The position numbers were made by a program, and so were the translations under genes. 64,000 nt of DNA. Source: Chitinivibrionales bacterium. Its GTDB lineage: Bacteria; Fibrobacterota; Chitinivibrionia; Chitinivibrionales; JANQEN01. The stretch is taken from assembly GCA_028278335.1 (NCBI GenBank), contig JANQEN010000012.1, positions 1-64,000 on the forward strand. The letters are read 5' to 3'. The notes beneath the pieces are model-generated. The model saw only the letters and a list, made by a program, of their open reading frames with translations, made no database searches and was not told where the DNA came from. Positions 53,246 through 60,477 of the stretch are shown one piece after another. The first letter of the stretch is position 1; the number at the start of each line of letters is the position of its first letter.

Positions 53246-54088
53246 ATGGAAATTCAAAAATCCGGTGGTTTTAGACCTTTGGGGCCACCTAAAAGAACTT
53301 CCAGCGCCCTTCAAAAAACCAACAAAAAATTATCAAAAATTTTAGAGCGACTTTCTACTGCGAAGCGCATTAATCGTGCCTCTGATGATGCTGCGGGACT
53401 TGCCATTGCAGAACAACTCTCTTCGCAAATTCGAGGATTTAAAATGGCGGAGCGCAATGTTTCAGACGCCATGTCAGCCTTGCGTGTTGCTGATGGAGCA
53501 AGTAATGAAATCCAGAGCATGCTCCAACGACAGCGAGAGCTCGCTTTGCAAGCGCGGAATTATACGCTTACCGATGATCAACGCCAGCACATTGATACAG
53601 AGTATCAAAACATCTCGCAGGAGATCGATCGCATTGCCACTGGTACCGAATTCAATAGGCAGAGTGTCTCCAATGGTCAAGGGCTTGGCTCGGGAAATGC
53701 TCAAATCCAGGTAGGACCAAATGCCGGTGATACAGTGACCTTGCCCTCTATAGATGTAACAGCCAACAGCTTGGGAATAAGTGGCACCTCAATAGCGGAC
53801 TCAGCCTCTGCTGCAAATGCGCTTACAGCCATTGATGGTGCTATGCAATCCATGAATAGCCAGAGAGCAACTATTGGTGCAATGGTGAACCGCTTTGAAT
53901 CAACCCAGAATAACCTAAACATTGCAGAGACTAACACCACTGCAGCTGAATCGATTTTACGGGATCAGGATATGGCCATGGGTATTGCTGAGGCAACGCG
54001 GAATCGTCTGCTTCAGGAGAGTGGCATGAATGCTTTTAAACACTTTAACGAGATAAGTGCAAATCATATATTGGGATTATTGAAATAG
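53246..54088 (+). CDS. fliC: Flagellin
   Basis: From the ATG at 53246, behind AGGGAGGTG (53233-53241), the protein has 280 residues; an upstream in-frame start at 53186 lies in the promoter. The D0/D1 signatures LSKILERLSTAKRINRASDD in the N-terminal part, DDAAGLAIAEQL, and a C-terminal NNLNIAETNTTAAESILRD (two overlapping pieces) are present. Only a short central segment remains, so D2/D3 are absent. The extreme N-terminus (MEIQKSGGFRPLGPPKR) differs from the usual INTN start. It is exported and polymerised into the filament. A strong terminator follows. Confidence 0.93.
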   Translation: MEIQKSGGFRPLGPPKRTSSALQKTNKKLSKILERLSTAKRINRASDDAAGLAIAEQLSSQIRGFKMAERNVSDAMSALRVADGASNEIQSMLQRQRELALQARNYTLTDDQRQHIDTEYQNISQEIDRIATGTEFNRQSVSNGQGLGSGNAQIQVGPNAGDTVTLPSIDVTANSLGISGTSIADSASAANALTAIDGAMQSMNSQRATIGAMVNRFESTQNNLNIAETNTTAAESILRDQDMAMGIAEATRNRLLQESGMNAFKHFNEISANHILGLLK

Positions 54089-54122
54089 ACCTCGCAGCAG
54101 GTTAATACGCATTATAGTTACC

Positions 54123-54160
54123 AGGGATGGGTACAAAATATGTATTCATCCCTTTTTTTT
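54123..54160 (+). terminator. Rho-independent terminator of flagellin
   Basis: AGGGATGGGTAC (54123-54134) pairs with GTATTCATCCCT (54142-54153) through 12 positions including two G-U wobbles, with a 7-base loop, followed by eight T residues. It ends only 8 bases before the fliS start. Confidence 0.92.
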
Positions 54161-54168
54161 ATTAGATT

Positions 54169-54519
54169 ATGAAACTACAAATGCCACAGGTTGCCAACCA
54201 CTATATGACTATGCAGATAGGGACTGCATCACGTCAAAAGCAGATTACTATGCTCCATGAGAAGTGTGTGGAGCTCATTCAAGCAGCCAGTACAAAAATA
54301 CCGTTCGATGGCAGAGTCGATCTTGACAAAGCACAAAACATTCTAGCACAGCTTCAATCGGCGCTTCGACTAAAAGACACAACATCACAAAGCCTCTTTG
54401 TGCTCTACGATTATGTTTACACTTTGCTGGAACAGGAGATTCAAGAAAACTGCTGGAAGGCGCTTAAAGTTATGAAAGTATTACGAGACACCTTTCGGGA
54501 GCTATTGCTGGCAACGTAG
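54169..54519 (+). CDS. fliS: FliS-type flagellin chaperone
   Basis: This 116-residue helical protein matches FliS: VANHYMTMQIGTASRQKQIT (N-terminal helix and TAS turn), MLHEKCVELIQAA, DLDKAQNILAQLQSAL, LFVLYDYVYTLLEQ and the C-terminal LRDTFRELL. FliS binds the flagellin C-terminus and prevents early polymerisation. It follows flagellin but lies behind the flagellin terminator, with no purine-rich ribosome-binding site; a start at 54181 (MPQVANHYM) is also possible. Confidence 0.8.
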   Translation: MKLQMPQVANHYMTMQIGTASRQKQITMLHEKCVELIQAASTKIPFDGRVDLDKAQNILAQLQSALRLKDTTSQSLFVLYDYVYTLLEQEIQENCWKALKVMKVLRDTFRELLLAT

Positions 54520-54553
54520 TTTCTTTTTCAGTTTTAAGAGCAATAGAAATTTG

Positions 54554-55276
54554 TTACGAACCGATACTTTGTTCATCAAGAATTCGACAACCTTCCATAA
54601 GTAGGTTGGTGGTTGTCGTATCGATCTGTGGTGCATCATTTACAATACGTGGCTTAAAGGCAAACATACCATGATTGTACTGCAAAATAGCATACACAGC
54701 CTCATGAGCTGATTTGTCAGCAAATTCACCGCGGATAATCTGGCCCTCTTTTATGATAAAATTTCCCCGGATATCATCAACTTTAATCATGAGGTCACCA
54801 GTTTTATTTCCCGACTCAAGCATCTGAAAAAGCTCAACCGGGCAGAGATTTGACAGATCACCAGCCAGTCCTAAACTTTGCTGCATCGCTTTGACTTCGG
54901 CAATATTGATCACCTCGGTAACCTGACACTGCACCCGTTCACGGAGCTCTAAAAACTCCTCTTCGATTTCTTTGGCATTTTTAACAATCCGAACAGTAAA
55001 GACAGCAGAGGCTATACGAATTTTATCTCGATCTGTCAGTGCTTGAGGATGGGAGGAGATCTTTTTATTATTGAGATAGGTTCCGTTTGAGCTACCCAAA
55101 TCGCTAACAACATACCCCTTAGCTTCCTTAAGCCACTCAATTTTTGAGTGCCAACGACTGACTCTTCGTTCAGTAAGCACCACATCATTCTGTTCTGCCC
55201 GCCCAATAAGAAGCTCTCCCTTTGAAGGAACTTCAGTGGGTTTTTCCGGATACCGTACTAAAAATACACTCTTCAT
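54554..55276 (-). CDS. FHA-DUF4388 (PATAN) signalling protein
   Basis: From the ATG at 55276, behind a GGGGTGG sequence, the protein has 240 residues; an in-frame start at 55303 lacks this site. An FHA domain (about 20-95) has LLIGRAEQNDVVL, RRVSRWHSKIEW and SDLGSSNGTYLN, the phosphothreonine-binding residues. A short coiled region leads to a DUF4388 domain (about 135-225, LAGDLSNLCPVELFQML, GNKTGDLMIK, RGEFADKSAHEAVY). DUF4388 occurs in gliding, motility and response-regulator proteins. No kinase is adjacent, so the phosphorylated partner is unknown. Confidence 0.88.
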   Translation of the reverse strand: MKSVFLVRYPEKPTEVPSKGELLIGRAEQNDVVLTERRVSRWHSKIEWLKEAKGYVVSDLGSSNGTYLNNKKISSHPQALTDRDKIRIASAVFTVRIVKNAKEIEEEFLELRERVQCQVTEVINIAEVKAMQQSLGLAGDLSNLCPVELFQMLESGNKTGDLMIKVDDIRGNFIIKEGQIIRGEFADKSAHEAVYAILQYNHGMFAFKPRIVNDAPQIDTTTTNLLMEGCRILDEQSIGS

Positions 55277-55403
55277 GTTTTCCACCCCTACCTTATATGT
55301 CAATATATGGTGTTAAACAGTTCTTGCTAGATACCACATATAATATACAACTTTGGAGCGAGCCCCAAAACAGGATAATTCATGAACCAGAGAGTTTTTT
55401 ATG

Positions 55404-56501
55404 TTACGACCAAATTCCTGCAATGGGTTTTTGGCAATACCCACAGGCTTCATTTTTAATATGGTTGCTAAGAATTAGATACCCTCTCCGCTCTATGACC
55501 ATCTTGTTACAGTGAGGACAGTAGGTGTTGGTGTCTTGCTTAGCTACATTGCCTAAATAAACATGATTAAGCCCTGCTTTTTTAGCAACAGCTTTGGCTT
55601 TTATTAAAATTGATGTGGGTGTAGGATAGAGATGGGCCAATTTATACAGAGGCGAAAATCGAGAGAAGTGAAGCGGCACATCCTTCCCCACGTTATGACA
55701 AAGCCACTGACACATTTCACCAATCATGCCTATATTGTCGGTCCATTTTGGTACAATGAGATTTGTCACCTCTACCCAAGTACCACAATCTCGAGCGATT
55801 TGTATGGCCTTTAGTACGGGATCCAATGTACCGGCATTCAATTTTTTATAGATATCATCACTAAAGCTTTTAAGATCAATATTGGCTGCATCCATATACG
55901 TGCATAGTTTTTTAAGTGGCTCTGGATTGATATACCCGCAGGTAATCATGAGGTTTTTTAATCCTGCTTTTTTTGCTAGCTTGGCTGCATCATACATGTA
56001 TTCATACCAAGCAATTGGCTCAGAATAGGTATAGGCAATGGTGCTACAGTTATTTTCCAATGCCTTCTGAACTAAGGCATTGGGAGAAAGAGAGTAATTT
56101 CTTGTTTGAAGGGGACTTGCCTGACTGATAGTATAATTCTGGCAATTTTTACAATGGAGATTGCACCCAGCAATTGCGACAGAGAGGGCCTTTGCTCCGG
56201 GGGTTACATGATAAAGGGGTTTCTTTTCAATGGGATCAACATGCAGAGCGCAGGGGTTGCTGTATCCCAAGGTTACCATGACTCCCTTTTTATTTTTTCT
56301 TGTTTTACAGGGGCCAACCATTCCTGGCTTAAGCAGGCATCCCCTCGGACAAAGTAAGCAGCGAATCCTATTTTGCTTGCCCGTCGATTCCCAAAACTGA
56401 GCTGGCACATCTTGTTTTGCACCCCAAATAGTACTTGGTACAGTCAAAGTAGCACCAAGTGTGGCTGCTGAGGAAATCATTAAGTTTCGTCGAGTAATCA
56501 T
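55404..56501 (-). CDS. AmrS-type radical SAM enzyme with twin-arginine leader
   Basis: The protein has 365 residues. The N-terminus TRRNLMISSAATLGATLTV looks like a Tat signal with a hydrophobic segment. A Cys-rich region (CLLCPRGC, 48-55) precedes the radical SAM cluster motif CNLHCKNC (Cys113, Cys117, Cys120), and a C-terminal CPHC...CGYC pair looks like a zinc ribbon. It matches the radical SAM member of the AmmeMemoRadiSam family, whose reaction is not settled to my knowledge. The Amme and Memo partners are not in the window. Export of a radical SAM enzyme would be unusual. Confidence 0.86.
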   Translation of the reverse strand: MITRRNLMISSAATLGATLTVPSTIWGAKQDVPAQFWESTGKQNRIRCLLCPRGCLLKPGMVGPCKTRKNKKGVMVTLGYSNPCALHVDPIEKKPLYHVTPGAKALSVAIAGCNLHCKNCQNYTISQASPLQTRNYSLSPNALVQKALENNCSTIAYTYSEPIAWYEYMYDAAKLAKKAGLKNLMITCGYINPEPLKKLCTYMDAANIDLKSFSDDIYKKLNAGTLDPVLKAIQIARDCGTWVEVTNLIVPKWTDNIGMIGEMCQWLCHNVGKDVPLHFSRFSPLYKLAHLYPTPTSILIKAKAVAKKAGLNHVYLGNVAKQDTNTYCPHCNKMVIERRGYLILSNHIKNEACGYCQKPIAGIWS

Positions 56502-56650
56502 ACCATAAATATATAAAACATTAAACCACGTGCATCAATTTTAGTCTCTCACATTCAAATAGGTCATACAAAATTGAAACTACCCGAAATATTTTGGAAC
56601 AATTCTGCTTGGTGAAAGCGTCTAACTAATAAATAGGACATGAATTATTT

Positions 56651-56817
56651 TATGGTGACCTCTAATAATTCAGTTTTGTCTTGAGGCTGAGCGAAAAACC
56701 TTTAGGAGAGGCACATGAAAGAGTCGAATCCGCTGCGATTCGGCGATTGAATGTAACGAAACCTAAAGCGTTTTGCAGCCAGCCGTAATAGGAAATGAAT
56801 TTTTAGAGGTCACCATA
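56651..56817. mobile_element. MITE-like element with 22-bp terminal inverted repeats
   Basis: The left end TATGGTGACCTCTAATAATT (56651-56670, plus CA) and the right end (56796-56817) are inverted copies, matching at 21 of 22 positions. The 167-bp element has no coding capacity and shows internal partial complementarity (CCTTTAGG near 56698 against CCTAAAG at 56762) and a central hairpin CGAATCCGCTGCGATTCG at about 56735. TA at both ends could be a TA target duplication as in Tc1/mariner-IS630 elements. The remaining spacer bases on each side are plain AT-rich sequence. Confidence 0.75.
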
Positions 56818-56862
56818 TACTCCTGATTTACTAATTTCGATTAATTGAAAAAGGATACTATT

Positions 56863-57303
56863 ATGAATAAACAAACGATTATACTTCTTTGTCTACTTTT
56901 TTGTACCGTTTTTCTTATTGTCCCCACCACGTCCAAGGATGACTTCTTTAGCGGCACCTGGTGCATAGGCGATGAACGGCTTATCATATCCTTTACAGGA
57001 GGAGACTCTCTTCAAGTGACCAGCCTTCGCGATGAATCGATCAATGGTCGTGGTACCTATGAAAAAAAGGATTCCACCTTAATTGCAACGTTGGTCAACG
57101 ATGACCTAGAGCTAAAAATGGGATATCGATACAAGAAAAAGAGCAATTCCCGTATACGAGCAAAAATTGTCTTTTTTACTGTTGATGGTGATTCTGTAAA
57201 CCATCCCAATAGATGGATGCGCATGGAGCGATGTAATCCCGAGGCATATACCTTTCCAGAAGAGGAAGGTGAGGGCACTTCATCTGAGGACAAGGATGAT
57301 TAG
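56863..57303 (+). CDS. Small secreted beta-rich protein of unknown function
   Basis: From the ATG at 56863, behind AAGGA at about 56850, the protein has 146 residues with a signal peptide (about 1-24, IILLCLLFCTVFLIV). Phrases such as FFSGTWCIGDERLIISF, INGRGTYEKKDSTLIATL (two pieces) and a W-x-R-M ending suggest a single lipocalin-like or DUF-type beta domain, with an acidic, probably disordered tail. It lies 9 bases before the B12/radical SAM gene and just after the MITE-like element. No function can be assigned. Confidence 0.65.
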   Translation: MNKQTIILLCLLFCTVFLIVPTTSKDDFFSGTWCIGDERLIISFTGGDSLQVTSLRDESINGRGTYEKKDSTLIATLVNDDLELKMGYRYKKKSNSRIRAKIVFFTVDGDSVNHPNRWMRMERCNPEAYTFPEEEGEGTSSEDKDD

Positions 57304-57312
57304 TAGGTAACA

Positions 57313-58683
57313 ATGGGACATAAAATTAAATTCATCTATCCAAAATTTGAGAAATTTTTAGAGAGCCATTTAGAGCTTGCCGAATTCCCAGAAATCGCCG
57401 CAACCTGGGCATATACCATGCCGCCAGCTATGGGAATTCCCGTACTTGCCAATTTGGTTCCTTCTGATTTTGAGTGGCATGTGCAAGACCAAAATGTTGA
57501 GTCTATTGATTTTGATGATGATTCAGACCTTATTGCTATCAGTTATTTTACGCCCCAGTCAGGATATGCCTATGAATTGGGTGATGAGTTTTTAAAACGG
57601 GGAAAAACCGTTGTAATGGGCGGGATGCATCCCTCGATGATTCCCGATGATGTTGCAGCCCATTGTACCACAGTGTGTATTGGTGAGGGTGATACAATCT
57701 GGCCCACGATTCTGGAGGATTTTAAGAACAACCAATTAAAACCTGTTTACAAAGCAGAAACCTATCCGACACCTGAAAACATCGTCCCGCCCAAAAAGGG
57801 ACTCTTTGATGTTAAAGATAAATATGATTGGCACGCTTCGCTGATTTCTGTTACCCGCGGATGCCCCTTTAAGTGTGATTGGTGCAATGTGCCACACTAT
57901 CAGGGAACAAAAACACGACTCCGTCCAATTGACGATGTGGATAGAGATATCCGCGAGCTCTCCGGACAGGAGTTTTACGTTACCGATGACATGATTATGC
58001 TTAACCGCCCCAAGATCCAACGATACATGATGGATCTTTGTGAGCGAGTCAAAGACTACAATGTCAACATGTTCCTCTCTTGCTCACCAGCAATGAACAC
58101 CGATCCAGCCTATCTTGATGCCATTGCAAAGGCCGGAGCTAAAAGTATGTACACAGTTTTTGCTAGTGATCCCTTTAGTGCTCGATTTTATGCACGACAT
58201 CCTGGGATTTGGGAGAGAACAGTGAACTTGGTCAAAATGCTTGAGGATCGAGGTATACGCTTCTTTGGCTCCTTTGGAGTTGGATTCGATTGCATGGGTG
58301 AGGATCAGTTTGATTTAATCCTGGAGTTTTGCCACAAAGCAAATGTCAAGACCGCTGAATTTTTTATTGCCACTCCCTTTCCAAATACTGAGTTCTGGCA
58401 TCAGATCAAGCAGGAAGGGCGATTTATCCTTCCCAGAAACTGGAAGAAGTACAACTGTGCCAATGTAGTATTCAAACCAAAGCATGTAACAGAAGAGCAA
58501 CTCGTCTCTGGTTTTATCAACCTTTGGAAGGAATTTTTTAAAAAAGCTGACCACGAAGTAGCGCTCAATTCATTTCACCAAAAAGCAGAGAACATCCTAA
58601 GATCACGGGAGTACTCTCAAGAGGTAAAGGATGCGGTGGCACGAGGTTTAGCCAAGCATAAGGCAAAATTAAAAAAGGATTAA
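57313..58683 (+). CDS. B12-binding-domain radical SAM protein
   Basis: The protein has 456 residues. An N-terminal Rossmann-like cobalamin-binding region (about 35-140, with DLIAISYFTPQSGYAYELGD, VVMGGMHPSMIPDD and CIGEGD) precedes a radical SAM TIM barrel with CxxxCxxC at Cys184-Cys188-Cys191 (GCPFKCDWC). The family performs methylations and other rearrangements of lipids, tetrapyrroles and secondary metabolites. It precedes fabG by 120 bases, so a lipid substrate is one possibility. No specific subfamily was recognised. Confidence 0.88.
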   Translation: MGHKIKFIYPKFEKFLESHLELAEFPEIAATWAYTMPPAMGIPVLANLVPSDFEWHVQDQNVESIDFDDDSDLIAISYFTPQSGYAYELGDEFLKRGKTVVMGGMHPSMIPDDVAAHCTTVCIGEGDTIWPTILEDFKNNQLKPVYKAETYPTPENIVPPKKGLFDVKDKYDWHASLISVTRGCPFKCDWCNVPHYQGTKTRLRPIDDVDRDIRELSGQEFYVTDDMIMLNRPKIQRYMMDLCERVKDYNVNMFLSCSPAMNTDPAYLDAIAKAGAKSMYTVFASDPFSARFYARHPGIWERTVNLVKMLEDRGIRFFGSFGVGFDCMGEDQFDLILEFCHKANVKTAEFFIATPFPNTEFWHQIKQEGRFILPRNWKKYNCANVVFKPKHVTEEQLVSGFINLWKEFFKKADHEVALNSFHQKAENILRSREYSQEVKDAVARGLAKHKAKLKKD

Positions 58684-58803
58684 TCCCCTTATTTGAATTT
58701 GCCCCATTAGGTACCCTCCTTATTCCACAATATATTTTTCTTCTGCATTTTTAGCGTATAAAACAATCAAGTCGTTTTCATATACATTTCGTGGAGGATT
58801 TCT

Positions 58804-59550
58804 ATGGATGATAGGCTACAGGAAAAAGTTGCCCTAGTTACTGGTGGAGCCAGAGGTATTGGAAAGGCAATTGCCTTAAAACTTGCTGATGCCGGTGCAG
58901 ATGTTGTTGTTTGTGATATTGATGAAGATGGCGCTCGTGCCACCTGCAGCCAGATAAAAGAGATGGGTAGAAAATCAGAGGCCTATAAAATTAATGTAAC
59001 CGATTTTGATGGTGTTGCTGATATGATGAAGCAGGTGATAGATACATTTGAAAAAGTTGACATCCTGGTTAACAATGCCGGAATCACCCGTGACAAGAAC
59101 ATCTTCCTTATGGACAAAACCGATTGGGATAGTGTTATCGGCATCAATCTTACCGGTTATTTTAATGTTACCCGCAACATTATTATGCCAATGCTGAAAA
59201 ATAAAAACGGTAGCATCCTAAACATCGCCTCGGTTAGTGGGCTGATTGGTCTTCCAGGCCAAGCAAATTACTGCTCCAGCAAACATGGTGTCGTGGGATT
59301 TACCAAATCCCTGGCTAAAGAGTGTGGCCGAGCCAAAGTAACCGTCAATGCTATTGCTCCGGGATTTATTGAAACTGAGATGACAGCCAAACTTGGTGAA
59401 GATCGAATTAAAGAGTTAAAGAAAACTATTCCGATTCGTCGATTTGGTTTGGTTGATGAAGTAGCAGAGCTTGCGCTATTCTTGGTTTCAGACAAAGCTC
59501 GGTATATCACAGGCCAATGTTTTACCATTGATGGTGGACTTACAGTCTAA
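58804..59550 (+). CDS. fabG: 3-oxoacyl-ACP reductase (SDR family)
   Basis: This 248-residue short-chain dehydrogenase starts behind GGAGG (58791-58795). NADPH motif TGGARGIG (13-20), NNAG (90-93), and the catalytic Ser143, Tyr156 and Lys160 (YCSSK) are in FabG spacing, with the typical RFGLVDEVA and GQCFTIDGG at the C-terminus. It reduces beta-ketoacyl-ACP in fatty-acid elongation. A strong terminator follows. Confidence 0.93.
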   Translation: MDDRLQEKVALVTGGARGIGKAIALKLADAGADVVVCDIDEDGARATCSQIKEMGRKSEAYKINVTDFDGVADMMKQVIDTFEKVDILVNNAGITRDKNIFLMDKTDWDSVIGINLTGYFNVTRNIIMPMLKNKNGSILNIASVSGLIGLPGQANYCSSKHGVVGFTKSLAKECGRAKVTVNAIAPGFIETEMTAKLGEDRIKELKKTIPIRRFGLVDEVAELALFLVSDKARYITGQCFTIDGGLTV

Positions 59551-59582
59551 GTTTTATTGAAAACAGACATTTTATTACATAG

Positions 59583-59612
59583 GGACTTACCTAATGAGGT
59601 GGGTCCTTTTTT
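59583..59612 (+). terminator. Terminator of fabG
   Basis: GGACTTACCT (59583-59592) pairs with AGGTGGGTCC (59597-59606) over 10 positions including two G-U pairs, with the tetraloop AATG and six T residues. The T-run and the second arm overlap the 3' end of the converging small gene at 59591. Confidence 0.88.
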
Positions 59613-59779
59613 CTTGTTCGTCCCCTTTTAACACTCTTTTTATTCCGGCACCCTTCACAACGAACATCACTACACCATTGACAGGAGAAGCAATCTGCAC
59701 AGGGATGCTTCTTATTTTTGTTGTCACATTCAGGCTCGTATACAAGCCCTTCCACACCTTTTAATCGAATCCAGGGCAT
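59591..59779 (-). CDS. Cys-rich 62-residue miniprotein
   Basis: The protein has 62 residues, starting MPWIRLKGVEGL, with a Cys cluster CADCFSCQWCSDVRCEGCR (about 27-45) containing seven closely spaced Cys suitable for a zinc or iron-sulfur site, and a Lys/Arg-rich tail. AGGTTG lies about 10 bases upstream of the ATG. The pattern C-x2-C-x2-C-x2-C is not a random shadow: no gene lies on the opposite strand here. It precedes nothing downstream except the fabG terminator. Function unknown. Confidence 0.6.
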   Translation of the reverse strand: MPWIRLKGVEGLVYEPECDNKNKKHPCADCFSCQWCSDVRCEGCRNKKSVKRGRTRKKDPPH

Positions 59780-59791
59780 TGTATAAACAAC

Positions 59792-60289
59792 CTATTCTTT
59801 GGACTCTTCATCAATTTTCAATTGCAAACGATTGATGATTGTTTCGGCGATTCTTCGAGCATTATCCATATTTGAGGCTCCGGTGACTCCATCGGTTTTT
59901 GTCTTTCTGTCAAGCCAGTTAGTACCGGAAATAGTACTGACAAAAAGATAGGGTTGTTGTGCCTGACTAAGGTTCTCGATGCTCCGTACACCTTTTCGAA
60001 TATAGCGTGGAAGTTTGTTCTCCTTAATAGCGTTTAATAATAATATGGCCTTATATTCGACAAAATCCTGACTTTTAAAAGATTCAATATCAATGATCTC
60101 CACGGAACACCCCTTTGAAACAAAGTGCTGTTTGACCACAGAGATAACATTGTATTCAAGACCGCTTGGGCCATGGGCAAGAAGGATTTTTGTTTTCGGG
60201 ATTACTGTTGTTTCTGAGAGCGTGTCCTGACAGAGCCCAGTGGTTACACCGAGAACGATAAATGAGAGACCGAGCAAAAACGATTTCAT
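59792..60289 (-). CDS. Secreted flavodoxin-like-fold protein of unknown function
   Basis: The protein has 165 residues with a signal peptide (about 1-20, ending TTGLC-Q, where Cys20 could alternatively be lipidated). The mature part alternates strands and helices (TKILLAHGPSGLEYNVISVV, SVEIIDIESF, YKAILLLNAI, PYLFVSTISGT), which resembles a flavodoxin or Rossmann-type domain without recognisable cofactor residues. It is 12 bases upstream of the Cys-rich miniprotein gene and likely cotranscribed with it. Confidence 0.6.
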   Translation of the reverse strand: MKSFLLGLSFIVLGVTTGLCQDTLSETTVIPKTKILLAHGPSGLEYNVISVVKQHFVSKGCSVEIIDIESFKSQDFVEYKAILLLNAIKENKLPRYIRKGVRSIENLSQAQQPYLFVSTISGTNWLDRKTKTDGVTGASNMDNARRIAETIINRLQLKIDEESKE

Positions 60290-60477
60290 ACAATTCCTTT
60301 AGTTACTTATGGCAGGTCATTTTGCTTTAATTCGTTTCTCAATTGGAGACACGGTTTTAAATACCTCATCAAATATAATCAATTTTATTGAAACAAACCG
60401 AACAAATTCCTGTATCCGAAGGGTCTGAAATTATTTTATATCGTTTATTAAAATTACAGACTCTGTATGGAATACTT

